A stretch of DNA of 64,000 nucleotides, taken from positions 372,001 through 436,000 of the forward strand of contig JBAZBI010000002.1 of assembly GCA_041671545.1 (NCBI GenBank), read 5' to 3'. The translations under genes were made by a program, and so were the position numbers. Source of the DNA: UBA1563 sp041671545. GTDB taxonomy: Bacteria > Bacteroidota > Ignavibacteria > Ignavibacteriales > Ignavibacteriaceae. Positions 40,995 through 50,359 of this stretch are shown in pieces. How positions within the stretch are numbered: position 1 is the first letter of the stretch; each line of letters opens with the position of its first letter. Below the pieces are notes generated by a model. It worked only from the letters and a program-made list of their open reading frames with translations. It had not been told where the DNA came from and made no database searches.

Positions 40995-43931
40995 ATGAGT
41001 ACATCATTGAGATACATAACAAAAAAAATCACATACATTGTCTTTATGTCGGTTATGTTTTCAACAATTTGTTTGGCGGGAAATTCCGGGAAGATATCCG
41101 GAAGGATTATTGAAAAAGCAAACGGCGAACCGCTCATTGGAGCAAACATATTAGTTAAAGGATTGAAAATCGGGGCTTCAACCGATGTGAACGGTGACTA
41201 TTTTATATTGAATGTCCCGCCTGGCACTTACACGTTAACGGCGTCAATGCTTGGTTATGAACCGGTAAGCATAAGTAACGTCTCTATTATTATTGATAGA
41301 ACAACCACCCAAAATTTTATACTTGATACAAAACTAATTGAACAGAAGCTCGTTGTTATTGTTGCAGAACGCCCTGTTGTTGATAAAGACCTAACTGCCA
41401 GCGAACAGATTATTACGAGCAAAGTTTTGGAAAATTCCGGCGCAAGAACGATCAATGATGTACTGGAAACGCAAGCGGGAATTTTCAGCGACAATTCAAA
41501 CCTTGCCTGGCAGCGGGGTTCAACCAAAGGTTACGTTAGAGGAAGTTCTATTGTTCAAGCAGTTTATATGATTGATAATCTTTCCGTTAACAGTGGTCTG
41601 GTTTCGGATAATTATTCCGGATTCAACAGTTCAACTATTGAACAAATCTCTGTATTGACAGGCGGGTACAATGCAGAATATGGTGAAGGGCGTTCAGCAG
41701 TTGTAAATATCGTTTCAAAAGAAGCCCCTGAAGGTATTCATGGTACGGTTTTAGGACGAATGCGTCCTGCCGGTGTTTATCATTTCGGTAGAAATATGTA
41801 CAGTAATGAAAATAACGATTATAAAAGTACGGGAATTGACTATTGGACTCTCCAGTCTCAGGATGAAAATAGTAGGTTTTATCAAATGAATCCCGATTCA
41901 CTTCTTGGAGCTTGGCGAAAACAAACCACTCCGAACGACGTACTTGGAAAATATGCAGATCGCCCGGAATATGAATATGAAGGAACACTCTTTGGTGGTA
42001 TAACAGATCAACTAAGTTTCCTCGCGTCAGGACGTTTTAAACAAGGTGTTGGAATATTTCCTCAAGCTATTCCTTATAATCCCGAATTCAATTTTCAAGG
42101 ATATCTGAACTACAAATTCTCTCCTGATATTAAATTTCGTATTGGTGGATTTTATGGAGGATACGAAAGTGCAGATTATACGTCGTCAAATCAAAATACC
42201 TCTGAGATGGGACAAGAAGCAGGTTGGTTAGCTCCCATGCGAATTGATGAACAGTATGCACGGGCAAAATATAATCTTTCTGGCGCCCCTTTCAGGCAAT
42301 GGCCGGAACTTAGGCGTTGGTCTCAATTATATGGGAAAATCACTCACGTATTGAATACTCAGTCGTTCTATGAAGTAACACTTAGTTATCTAAAAGATCG
42401 TATGGATCGTTCGGATAGACATGGCCGCATTCCCGATTCGCTTTGGTTGCCGGATGTTGTTTCAATGCATCCGAGATATACGTTGCAAGCTTATTATCAT
42501 ACTTGGACAAAGAATAATTCTCAGTCATATCAAATTAAAGGCGATTATACAAATCAGATAACAAAAGCGCATAACATTAAAGCCGGAGTTACCTTTAAAA
42601 CGTACGATTTTTACTACGAGAATTTTGCAGCAGAGTCCAAGAGCAGCAGAAGTAACGAGATGAATGTTTTTGATGGAAATCCATATGAAGGAAATTTATA
42701 TGTGCAGGACAAGATAGAATTTCCCGGACTTGTGGTGAATATCGGTGTACGTGGAGATTTTTTCAATCAAAACCGGAACGCACCGAAAAATAGATTTGAC
42801 CCGTTGGCATTTCAAGTTGAAACACCCGGTCATGATCTTGGCGCTCCTTTGGGAATCCCTGGAACTCCCGAAAGAGAACGAACAAAACTAAAAGTTGCAA
42901 TTGCGCCGAGGATTGGTATTTCGCATCCGATTACGGAAAATGCTGTTTTACATTTTGTATATGGACATTTCTATCAACGTCCCTCCTGGACCAAAATGTT
43001 TGGTTTACCTTTTATAAATTATAGTACAACGTGGGACAGCGTTCTAAACCCTTATGCAAAACAAACTACTTTTATGGATGAATGGCAGGGATATTACGGG
43101 AATCCGGAGTTGGGATACGAACGAACGATACAATATGAACTTGGTGTAGATTATAATATTGCCGATGTATTGAAAATTGATTTAACCGGTTATTATAAAG
43201 ATGCTTCGCGAGAAGCGGATGTTATCACTGGTGTTTATTCAGCAACTCACCCCGCAACTAAAGCGTTAATGGTCAGCAATTCCGGGTATTCCGATGTTCG
43301 TGGAATTGAAACCAAAATTGATTCCCGCTTAAACGGAATGTTCAACTTCGGATTAAGTCATGAAATTTACTGGTCGTTCAATGGAGAAACTGGGTTTAGC
43401 AGATTATATGAACCTGGTTCACAGAGCGTGGATGTTCCAAAAGGGTTGAGGCAGGAAAAAGGAGCTTGGGGGGATTACCAACGTATCAAGGGATGGGCAA
43501 GTTTTTCGATCAATAAAGATGAAGGACCCGAAATTGCTGGGTTCAAACCACTGAGTGATGTCAATATCTATTCAAATTTTTGGTGGAGAACCGGAGACCA
43601 GTATACTTATCACGCTCCAGGCGATCTTTCAACTGAGCCCAACAATAAACGATGGTTCAATTATTACCAGATCGACCTTAGAGTATCGAAAGGTTTTGAT
43701 CTCATGGGACTGCAAACAGAGTTTAGTATTGAAGTAAAGAATTTACTCAACTCAAAATTTTTACGATTGTTATATGGCGATGAACTTGTGCGTTATTTAG
43801 AGAATCCGAATTTACCGGACAGTGAGCGGTTACCTAAGACCTCCGATTTTTCAGAACCGAACATTTGGGAATGGTATTCCTACGAGGTTCCACCTCAAAA
43901 AATCTATTTCCAAGTTATGATTAAATTTTAA
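40995..43931 (+). CDS. TonB-dependent outer-membrane receptor
   Basis: This 978-residue receptor was started at ATG 40995 after AAAGGAC. A signal peptide (about 15-36) leads to a carboxypeptidase-regulatory-like domain about 35-120 (SGRIIEKANGEPLIGANILVKG, TSVNGDYF-like, PPGTYTLTASMLGYEP) and a plug domain about 125-235 (NDVLETQAGIFSD, GYVRGSSIVQAVYMIDNLSVNS, ISVLTGGYNAEYGEGRSAVVNIVSK). The beta-barrel then runs to a C-terminal Phe (YFQVMIKF). It should import a substrate with TonB energy. It is not a SusC/SusD pair, since no SusD lipoprotein follows. It lies in a run of closely spaced genes with the regulator and PorV/PorQ-type protein. Confidence 0.92.
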   Translation: MSTSLRYITKKITYIVFMSVMFSTICLAGNSGKISGRIIEKANGEPLIGANILVKGLKIGASTDVNGDYFILNVPPGTYTLTASMLGYEPVSISNVSIIIDRTTTQNFILDTKLIEQKLVVIVAERPVVDKDLTASEQIITSKVLENSGARTINDVLETQAGIFSDNSNLAWQRGSTKGYVRGSSIVQAVYMIDNLSVNSGLVSDNYSGFNSSTIEQISVLTGGYNAEYGEGRSAVVNIVSKEAPEGIHGTVLGRMRPAGVYHFGRNMYSNENNDYKSTGIDYWTLQSQDENSRFYQMNPDSLLGAWRKQTTPNDVLGKYADRPEYEYEGTLFGGITDQLSFLASGRFKQGVGIFPQAIPYNPEFNFQGYLNYKFSPDIKFRIGGFYGGYESADYTSSNQNTSEMGQEAGWLAPMRIDEQYARAKYNLSGAPFRQWPELRRWSQLYGKITHVLNTQSFYEVTLSYLKDRMDRSDRHGRIPDSLWLPDVVSMHPRYTLQAYYHTWTKNNSQSYQIKGDYTNQITKAHNIKAGVTFKTYDFYYENFAAESKSSRSNEMNVFDGNPYEGNLYVQDKIEFPGLVVNIGVRGDFFNQNRNAPKNRFDPLAFQVETPGHDLGAPLGIPGTPERERTKLKVAIAPRIGISHPITENAVLHFVYGHFYQRPSWTKMFGLPFINYSTTWDSVLNPYAKQTTFMDEWQGYYGNPELGYERTIQYELGVDYNIADVLKIDLTGYYKDASREADVITGVYSATHPATKALMVSNSGYSDVRGIETKIDSRLNGMFNFGLSHEIYWSFNGETGFSRLYEPGSQSVDVPKGLRQEKGAWGDYQRIKGWASFSINKDEGPEIAGFKPLSDVNIYSNFWWRTGDQYTYHAPGDLSTEPNNKRWFNYYQIDLRVSKGFDLMGLQTEFSIEVKNLLNSKFLRLLYGDELVRYLENPNLPDSERLPKTSDFSEPNIWEWYSYEVPPQKIYFQVMIKF

Positions 43932-43952
43932 TTAAGGCTCTAGAGAGTGAAC

Positions 43953-45866
43953 ATGAAAAAATATATTGCAGTGATAGTTTTAACGTTAATAATATCAGAC
44001 TTGAGCCTCACTCAGGTTGTCTGGGGAAAGCAGACTTTAAAAAGAGGGAAACTTTGGGCGACAGTTTGGAATTCACTTCAATACGGAGACCCGACAGAAA
44101 CTGAAAACGGGTTTCATACTCTTGATTATCCCGGATACTCAAAAGCAACTAATGCTAACGATGCTTTGAACTATGCAGAGGCTGTGGGTTATGCAATTTA
44201 TGGTGTGCGGGAAAATATAGCATCATCTTATACTATCAACTCGAGATTTTTTCCATCAGGACAAGATGTTTTTCCAATCGAAGAAGCTACTTTGACTAAA
44301 AATTATAATCTCCAAAATATTGGGCTTAGCGGCGAAGAAATTGTTACCGGAGCGCATCATGTGAACGGTTTAAATGTTGATGTTGCCCGAAGAAGTATGG
44401 TCTGGAGTTATCCCGGATTGAGTGATTTTATTATTCACGAAGTAACAATCACAAACAATGAATTGACTTCAGTAGATTCTATGTTTTTCGGGATGAGGTA
44501 CGGCATTCGGATCACCCAGCGCTCCGGAAGCAGAGGAGATGAAAAGTATGATTGGAATCCGGAACAAAAGCTATTCTATTTTTACGATCATAGAAGATTT
44601 AGAACCGAAGATGAAGTCCCCATCGTTTACAATTTTGGTGTTGGACCTCTGCGAGGAGACATAGGCGATGCAAGTGACATCTACCAACAAGGAATTCGTG
44701 AACACGAAATTGACGCGCCGGGTTATTTTACCGTTGCTGTACTCGATTCTGCTGGAGCAAATATATATCAAAATATTCTTGAACACACCGGACAGGGTTT
44801 AACTGAAGGCGCAAGTACTGTTGACCAGATGTTTATTCAAGGGTCATCGTCTCATGCGCGAGTGAAGGAAGTGATGACGCATCAGCAACCGCGAGTATCA
44901 TGGGATTCGGCTCGCGCATTAGGAGGTGAAGGTGGAAATAAATTTGAACGACGCCCGGAATATTTAGTAAGTGTCGGACCACTTTCTTTAACTCCGTTTG
45001 CTTCCGTAAAAATTGTTTATGCTGAAGTAATAGGAGAAATGGATCGTGCGAAAATTGTTGAAGGAGGAGTAGAAAATATCGATTTGATGGCCACAGCCTC
45101 GCGTGATTCCATGCTTGTTCACGTACGTGCAGCACGAAAATTATATGCAAACAATTATCTTCCGGATGTTTATCCTCCGCCTACTCCAACCGATGGAGAG
45201 AACAGTCTCAAAGTTTCAACAGAACCCGGACAAATAATTATTGATTGGTCTCCAATTTCTTCTTCATATAAAGATCCCAAAACCGGAACTAACGATCTTG
45301 CTGGTTACAGAGTCTATCGCTCAAACTATTTCACGATCGGACCGTGGAGTCTTGTAGCAGATCTAAAAAAAGATTCCATCGTTTTGGTAAATGGTAACAT
45401 TCGTTTTATTGATAAAGATCTTCCGTTTGGGGTAGGAAATTATTATTGTGTAACAAGCTATGATGAAGACAACAACGAAAGCGGCAAAGTAAATAATACC
45501 CGTTTTCCGGTCTATCCTTTACGCGGACCAAATTTACAATTCCCCAAAAACGTTTACGTAGTGCCTAATCCATTTCGTCAGCATAGTAATTTAGCCGGAA
45601 CCGGCGAACGCTATCGTATGGAATTTATCGGCATACCGGCGATCTGCAAAATTAAGATTTACACTTTAACTGGTGATGTGATTCAAGAAATCGATCATAA
45701 CGATGGAAGCGGATCTGAAGCCTGGGGCAGCATCAAACGATTGGATTATCAATTGAATAAATGGACTCTTGGAATTGCGCCCGGCATATACATCTATCGT
45801 GTCGAATCGCTCGTTCCCGGACATACGGGAGAATCCTTCATCGGCAAATTAGCAATCGTGAAGTAA
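43953..45866 (+). CDS. large exported protein with FnIII-like and sorting-type C-terminal domain
   Basis: The 637-residue protein starts at ATG 43953 on a signal peptide (MKKYIAVIVLTLIISDLSL). The N-terminal 370 residues are beta-rich and unknown to me (GKQTLKRGKLWATVWNSLQYGD, ITIHEVTITNNE-like strands). An FnIII-like domain follows (about 400-510: VSTEPGQIIIDWSPISSSY, GYRVYRSNYFTIGPWSLVAD, YYCVTSYDEDNNES). The end (about 535-637) is a T9SS-like domain with VVPNPFR, KIKIYTLTGDVIQEI and APGIYIYRVES. It may work with the receptor in front of it. It lies 21 bases behind that gene and 15 bases before the PorV/PorQ gene. Confidence 0.65.
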   Translation: MKKYIAVIVLTLIISDLSLTQVVWGKQTLKRGKLWATVWNSLQYGDPTETENGFHTLDYPGYSKATNANDALNYAEAVGYAIYGVRENIASSYTINSRFFPSGQDVFPIEEATLTKNYNLQNIGLSGEEIVTGAHHVNGLNVDVARRSMVWSYPGLSDFIIHEVTITNNELTSVDSMFFGMRYGIRITQRSGSRGDEKYDWNPEQKLFYFYDHRRFRTEDEVPIVYNFGVGPLRGDIGDASDIYQQGIREHEIDAPGYFTVAVLDSAGANIYQNILEHTGQGLTEGASTVDQMFIQGSSSHARVKEVMTHQQPRVSWDSARALGGEGGNKFERRPEYLVSVGPLSLTPFASVKIVYAEVIGEMDRAKIVEGGVENIDLMATASRDSMLVHVRAARKLYANNYLPDVYPPPTPTDGENSLKVSTEPGQIIIDWSPISSSYKDPKTGTNDLAGYRVYRSNYFTIGPWSLVADLKKDSIVLVNGNIRFIDKDLPFGVGNYYCVTSYDEDNNESGKVNNTRFPVYPLRGPNLQFPKNVYVVPNPFRQHSNLAGTGERYRMEFIGIPAICKIKIYTLTGDVIQEIDHNDGSGSEAWGSIKRLDYQLNKWTLGIAPGIYIYRVESLVPGHTGESFIGKLAIVK

Positions 45867-45881
45867 CGGAGAAAAACATTA

Positions 45882-46895
45882 ATGTATTCGACGAAAAAAA
45901 TATTTCAAATAGTCTTTAAGTATTTCTTCTTGCTGACTACTTTCATCCAAGCGCAGTCAGGAATTTCACCGGCTGATATCGAACGTGCAGGACAATCAGG
46001 ATGGCAATTCTTAAAGATTAATGGCGACGCCAGACAAGCAGGATTAGCCGGCGCATTTACGGCAATCTCAAATGGTAATGCCAATGCAGTGTTTGGCAAT
46101 CCGGCTTCACTTTCGGATGTGAAAAACATTGATATTCAGATGAATGTGTTGCAATGGATCGCGGGTATTAATCATCAATCGGTTGCGGTAGCGGTAAATC
46201 TTGGTGACATTGGTGTTGTAGGTGCAAGCGTAGCCATGCTCGGTTATGGAGATATTCCGGAAACGATTAATGAATCAATGGGAGCGAGCGGAACGGCGCC
46301 TGTAATTACAGGCAAAATGTTCACCGCGAATGATATAGCCGCTGGGTTTTCCTATGCAAAAAAGATCACTGATAATCTCTCCGTTGGCGGCAATATTCGC
46401 TTGATGAGACAAACCATTGCAGAGTTATCAATGAACAATTGGTCGTTAGATTTTGGTACAATTTATTACACCGGCTTTAGAAGTTTGCGGATAGCGATTA
46501 CTGCAAGAAATTTCGGACCGGATTCACGTTTCGGTGGATGGAGTGAAGAATTCCAAACAGAATCCGACTACGTGAGGATGCCGCTGGATTTTCGAGCTGG
46601 ATTAGCAATGGACTTTTTAAATGAGGCTGGTGGTCCGCATCTTTTAACGGTATTAGCTGAGGGCGATCATCCGAATGACGGTAAAGAAAAATTTCATCTT
46701 GGTGCAAGTTATGCTTACGATGGAATGTTCTTCGTCCGCACCGGTTATAAGTTTAACTACGATGTTCAGAAATTTACCTTTGGTGCGGGTATCACTTATG
46801 AGATAGCCGGTGCTATTGGTACTGTGAATTATGCTTATGTTGATTTCGGCGAGTTAACGCAGGTTCATATGTTTTCACTTGGATTTTCTTTCTGA
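45882..46895 (+). CDS. PorV/PorQ-family outer-membrane protein
   Basis: This 337-residue protein has a signal peptide and an FadL-like fourteen-strand barrel pattern, with the PorV/PorQ hallmark near the N-terminus (GWQFLKINGDARQAGLAGAFTAISNGNANAVFGNPASL). Later strands (SVGGNIRLMRQTIAEL, LDFRAGLAMDF, FVRTGYKFNYDV) end with MFSLGFSF, an aromatic C-terminus typical of outer-membrane barrels. In T9SS bacteria PorV shuttles cargo to the surface attachment complex. Genes of this family often sit next to their cargo, so the neighbouring exported protein with a sorting-type C-terminus is a candidate client. Confidence 0.8.
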   Translation: MYSTKKIFQIVFKYFFLLTTFIQAQSGISPADIERAGQSGWQFLKINGDARQAGLAGAFTAISNGNANAVFGNPASLSDVKNIDIQMNVLQWIAGINHQSVAVAVNLGDIGVVGASVAMLGYGDIPETINESMGASGTAPVITGKMFTANDIAAGFSYAKKITDNLSVGGNIRLMRQTIAELSMNNWSLDFGTIYYTGFRSLRIAITARNFGPDSRFGGWSEEFQTESDYVRMPLDFRAGLAMDFLNEAGGPHLLTVLAEGDHPNDGKEKFHLGASYAYDGMFFVRTGYKFNYDVQKFTFGAGITYEIAGAIGTVNYAYVDFGELTQVHMFSLGFSF

Positions 46896-46978
46896 TCAAG
46901 CGTACATCCGATAAGGAAGTAATAGAAAAAATAAATCATTATTAAATAAACGATCGCAGAAAATGGTAATTGTTAATT

Positions 46979-47926
46979 ATGAAAAATAAAGTAGTTGTGA
47001 TAGGAAGTTACAACACGGATCTCAGGATCAAGACGTCAAGAATTCCTCGTCCGGGTGAAACAATTATTGGTGGAATATTTTCAGAAGGCGGTGGCGGAAA
47101 AGGAGCCAACCAGGCAGTTGCCGCAGTTCGCGCAGGCGCTGAAGTCAGTTTTATAGCAAGAGTGGGAAATGATCTGCTTGGTAAAGAAGGAATACAGCGG
47201 TTAGCTGAAGAGCAAATCAATACACGTTACATCTTTCATGATACAGATGTTCCAACAGGTGTTGCATTTATTGTTGTTGACAACCGTGGTGAGAATAGCA
47301 TAGTAGTTGCCTCCGGCGCGAATGCTTTATTAAGCCCGGCAGATATTGAAACAGCGAAAGATGAAATAACTTCCGCAACTGTTCTCCTTCTTCAATTAGA
47401 ATCTCCAATTGATACTATCCGTGCAGCAATTAAGAAATCTCATGAACATGGAACAATTGTAATTTTGAATCCGGCTCCGGCACAACCTCTGGAGAAAAGT
47501 CTTTTAAAGGAAATTGACATCATCACTCCGAATAAAGTTGAAGCAGAAATGATTACGGGAATAAAAGTGACGGATGAAGAAAGTCTGCGGTCCATCGTAG
47601 AGAAATTTTTCGAGTTTGGAATCAAGAATGTATTTATCACCCTTGGTTCAAAGGGAGTTTTTGCCGGATTACCTAATTCCATGGAACACATCCCAGCATT
47701 TAATGTTTGTTCTGTTGATTCTACAGGCGCCGGAGATGTATTTAGCGGTTCTCTGGCTGCTTTTGTAGCTGAAGGAATGGATTTGGAAAAAGCAGCAAAG
47801 ATGGCAAATGCATCTGCCTCAATTTCAGTTACCCGGCTGGGCGCGCAAAATTCCGCGCCACAACGGATTGAGATAGAAAATTTTTTGAGTACCTATTCAA
47901 ACGCTAAGGCGGAGGTACTGAATTGA
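46979..47926 (+). CDS. rbsK: ribokinase
   Basis: This 315-residue PfkB-family kinase starts at ATG 46979. Ribokinase features are the substrate-binding GSYNTDL near the N-terminus, GGGGKGANQAVAAVRAGAEV (family signature 1), ILNPAPAQPL, TPNKVEAE, and SVDSTGAGDVFSGSLAAF (signature 2) with the catalytic Asp. The N-terminal GGxGxNQ and the NPAPA stretch favour ribose over fructose or adenosine. It would convert D-ribose to ribose 5-phosphate in the cytoplasm. Its place inside a LacI-regulated uptake and hydrolase locus is the strongest clue that the locus delivers a ribose-containing substrate. Confidence 0.92.
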   Translation: MKNKVVVIGSYNTDLRIKTSRIPRPGETIIGGIFSEGGGGKGANQAVAAVRAGAEVSFIARVGNDLLGKEGIQRLAEEQINTRYIFHDTDVPTGVAFIVVDNRGENSIVVASGANALLSPADIETAKDEITSATVLLLQLESPIDTIRAAIKKSHEHGTIVILNPAPAQPLEKSLLKEIDIITPNKVEAEMITGIKVTDEESLRSIVEKFFEFGIKNVFITLGSKGVFAGLPNSMEHIPAFNVCSVDSTGAGDVFSGSLAAFVAEGMDLEKAAKMANASASISVTRLGAQNSAPQRIEIENFLSTYSNAKAEVLN

Positions 47927-48002
47927 AAAATCGAAAACTAATTATTTCGAAAACATAATAGATGTATTGATGAAGACTAAATCACTAATAATGGAGTTGA
48001 AA

Positions 48003-50192
48003 ATGAAAACTGTTAAACTGTTTTTCTTGATTCTAACGGGTATGGTTTTACTTGGCCAACCGCTGACAGCACAAGATCAAAAGAATATCTCTCTTCTCGG
48101 AAATTATGGAAAAGGTGAAGGAGAATCCAAAGCGGTTTTTGCCGCTGGTTCACTTGTTTTCTATGGGCTTGGAAATAAACTGCAAATCGCAAGTTTTTCA
48201 AATCCCTCAACGCCCGTTAAAGTAGGAAGTGTGATTCTCTCCGATGTCGTTGAAGATCTGGTTCGCACTTCAATCAATGGGAATCAATATATAGTTGCCA
48301 CCGGTGGAAGCAAAATGTGGTTGATTGATGTAAAAAATCCGACCACGCCTGCCTTGGTTTCTACAACCGAAGTTGCAGTCGGAACAACATGTGAAGGTCT
48401 TGCAACAAGTGGAACGTACGCTTATCTGGCAGGTGGTGATGCCGGATTTATGGTTTACAATATTGCAACGCCGGCAAATCCGGTATTAGTTTCCTCGATC
48501 GATAGTCTTGCATATTGTGAGAGTGTTGTTATCTCAGGGCAATATGCTTACGTCGCTGCAGGTTCGAGAAGTCATATTGTAGATATTTCAAACCCGGCAA
48601 TTCCTGTATACGTTGGAAGAATTCCTGGTTATGGAGGTTATCATCAATATATCAATGTCAGGTCTGGTTATGCGTACATCTGCAACTATGATGCAGGTTT
48701 GCAGGTAGTGAATGTAACAAATCCTGCAAGTCCGGTGAATGTTGCGGAAGTTCCATCAGGGTATCGAACCGCACGTATTGTGTTCGACGGAAATTATGGT
48801 TACGTAGCCGTTGGAGATGCCGGAATGTCGATTTATAATGTAGTAACTCCTTCGTCACCGGTGTTAGCGGGTACAATAGCAACAACCGGACGTGCCGCAT
48901 CCTTATCTTACGGTGCAATTACAATAAGCGGAACACCGACAGGACATATTTTTATTGCAAACAGAAATCCCGCTCCCGGCATCAGCGCAGTCAATGTTTC
49001 AACACCGGCTACACCGGTAACCTCAGCGTTTCTTAGCGCTTTAGCCGCTCCAACAGGTACTGCATACATCCCCTATTACTTAAATGGGAAAGTGTATATA
49101 GCATATGGAACAGCCGGTTTAAGAATAGTTGATGTAACAAATCCATCGAGCGCAACATTATTATCGACGTTGGCTCTTGGTGGAGATTCGCGTGCAGTTG
49201 TTGCTGGCGGAAATTACGCATACATCGCTGCGAGAGATTCAGGTGTCTTTGTTGTTGATGTGACTGACGCAGCTAATCCGGTGAAAATTAAAACTATCCA
49301 AACAGCTCGCGCACGCGGAGTTGCAATAAACGGAACAAACTTATATGTAGCAGCAAGTGACAGTGGGATGGGTGTAATTGATATTTCAGATCCGCTAAAT
49401 GCGAAAATCGTTTCTTACACAGGAAGCAGTGTGTATGGTGAAAATGTTTCAGTAGTTGGAAATATTGCTGGTTTAACAGATTATTCACAAATCACATTCT
49501 ATGATGTAACTGTTCCATCAGCTCCAGTTAAGAAAGGATCAACCGGATCGCTAAAAACGGGAAATGAAGGTTTTGCAATTAGCGGAAATTTCGCTTACGT
49601 TCCTGATGGTGACAGTTTGAAGATATTTAACATCACTGATCTCAATACACCAATCCTTACTTCAAAAATTAAAACAGGTGGATACGGATATATGGCGGCA
49701 GTGGCGGGAAATTATTGCTACGTTGCATCAGAGGCAACAGGTGTTAGAGCAATAAATATTTCTAATCCTTCTGTACCTGTTGAGGATGGGTATTACGATG
49801 GCGTTCCGCAATCAAGAGGTCTATTTGCCGACGGCAGATATATTTATGTAGCTGAGAAGGTGGACGGATTGACAATTTATTCAAATGATTTAATCTCTTC
49901 CGTTGGAACCGACGGTACTTTAATCCCTGATGCAATTACTCTAAACCAAAACTATCCCAATCCGTTCAATCCAGCTACAACGATTACTATTGAATTGAAA
50001 GAAAGAGCTCATGTATCACTTGAAGTTTTTAATTCACTTGGACAGCGAGTCGTTATCCTTTTGAATGATCAATTACCGGCAGGTAAATCAGTTGTATCGT
50101 TTGATGGTTCAAAACTTTCTTCAGGAATTTATCTGTATAGGTTGCAAGCAAATGGTGTTACGATTTCAAAGAAGATGACATTGTTGAAGTAA
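48003..50192 (+). CDS. LVIVD-repeat propeller protein with T9SS sorting domain
   Basis: The 729-residue protein starts at ATG 48003 after GGAG; upstream in-frame starts only add residues before the signal peptide (MKTVKLFFLILTGMVLL). The body is a chain of roughly 40-residue LVIVD-type repeats (KMWLIDVKNPTTPALVST, FMVYNIATPANPVLVSS, SHIVDISNPAIPVYVGR, LQVVNVTNPASPVNVAE, LRIVDVTNPSSATLLST and further copies) that form one or two beta-propellers. The end is a T9SS domain (ITLNQNYPNPFNPATTITI to SKKMTLLK). It is probably a surface protein; the function of LVIVD propellers is not defined. It follows ribokinase after 76 bases. Confidence 0.8.
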   Translation: MKTVKLFFLILTGMVLLGQPLTAQDQKNISLLGNYGKGEGESKAVFAAGSLVFYGLGNKLQIASFSNPSTPVKVGSVILSDVVEDLVRTSINGNQYIVATGGSKMWLIDVKNPTTPALVSTTEVAVGTTCEGLATSGTYAYLAGGDAGFMVYNIATPANPVLVSSIDSLAYCESVVISGQYAYVAAGSRSHIVDISNPAIPVYVGRIPGYGGYHQYINVRSGYAYICNYDAGLQVVNVTNPASPVNVAEVPSGYRTARIVFDGNYGYVAVGDAGMSIYNVVTPSSPVLAGTIATTGRAASLSYGAITISGTPTGHIFIANRNPAPGISAVNVSTPATPVTSAFLSALAAPTGTAYIPYYLNGKVYIAYGTAGLRIVDVTNPSSATLLSTLALGGDSRAVVAGGNYAYIAARDSGVFVVDVTDAANPVKIKTIQTARARGVAINGTNLYVAASDSGMGVIDISDPLNAKIVSYTGSSVYGENVSVVGNIAGLTDYSQITFYDVTVPSAPVKKGSTGSLKTGNEGFAISGNFAYVPDGDSLKIFNITDLNTPILTSKIKTGGYGYMAAVAGNYCYVASEATGVRAINISNPSVPVEDGYYDGVPQSRGLFADGRYIYVAEKVDGLTIYSNDLISSVGTDGTLIPDAITLNQNYPNPFNPATTITIELKERAHVSLEVFNSLGQRVVILLNDQLPAGKSVVSFDGSKLSSGIYLYRLQANGVTISKKMTLLK

Positions 50193-50219
50193 TTCCGAGT
50201 ATGAAGTAAAAATTTTATA

Positions 50220-50236
50220 AAAACAAGAGTTGTTTT
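50220..50236. terminator. weak hairpin after the LVIVD gene
   Basis: AAAACAA, loop GAG, then TTGTTTT gives a seven-base-pair AT-rich stem followed by ATTTAT. It may attenuate transcription between the two halves of the locus but is too weak to call with confidence. Confidence 0.3.
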
Positions 50237-50359
50237 ATTTATCTAAAATATTAATTAATGTGTTATTAATAAGGAAAGGTGGTGACACAAAAACAAGATT
50301 CTGTTCAACGTTCGTAATTATTTAATTAACTGTTTCATTTCATTTTTTAAGGAGTTGTT

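Noticed and set aside
40995..45866. SusC/SusD-type polysaccharide utilisation locus
   Set aside because: The receptor is of general TonB type, and the following protein is not a SusD lipoprotein (no lipobox, FnIII-like and sorting-type domains instead).
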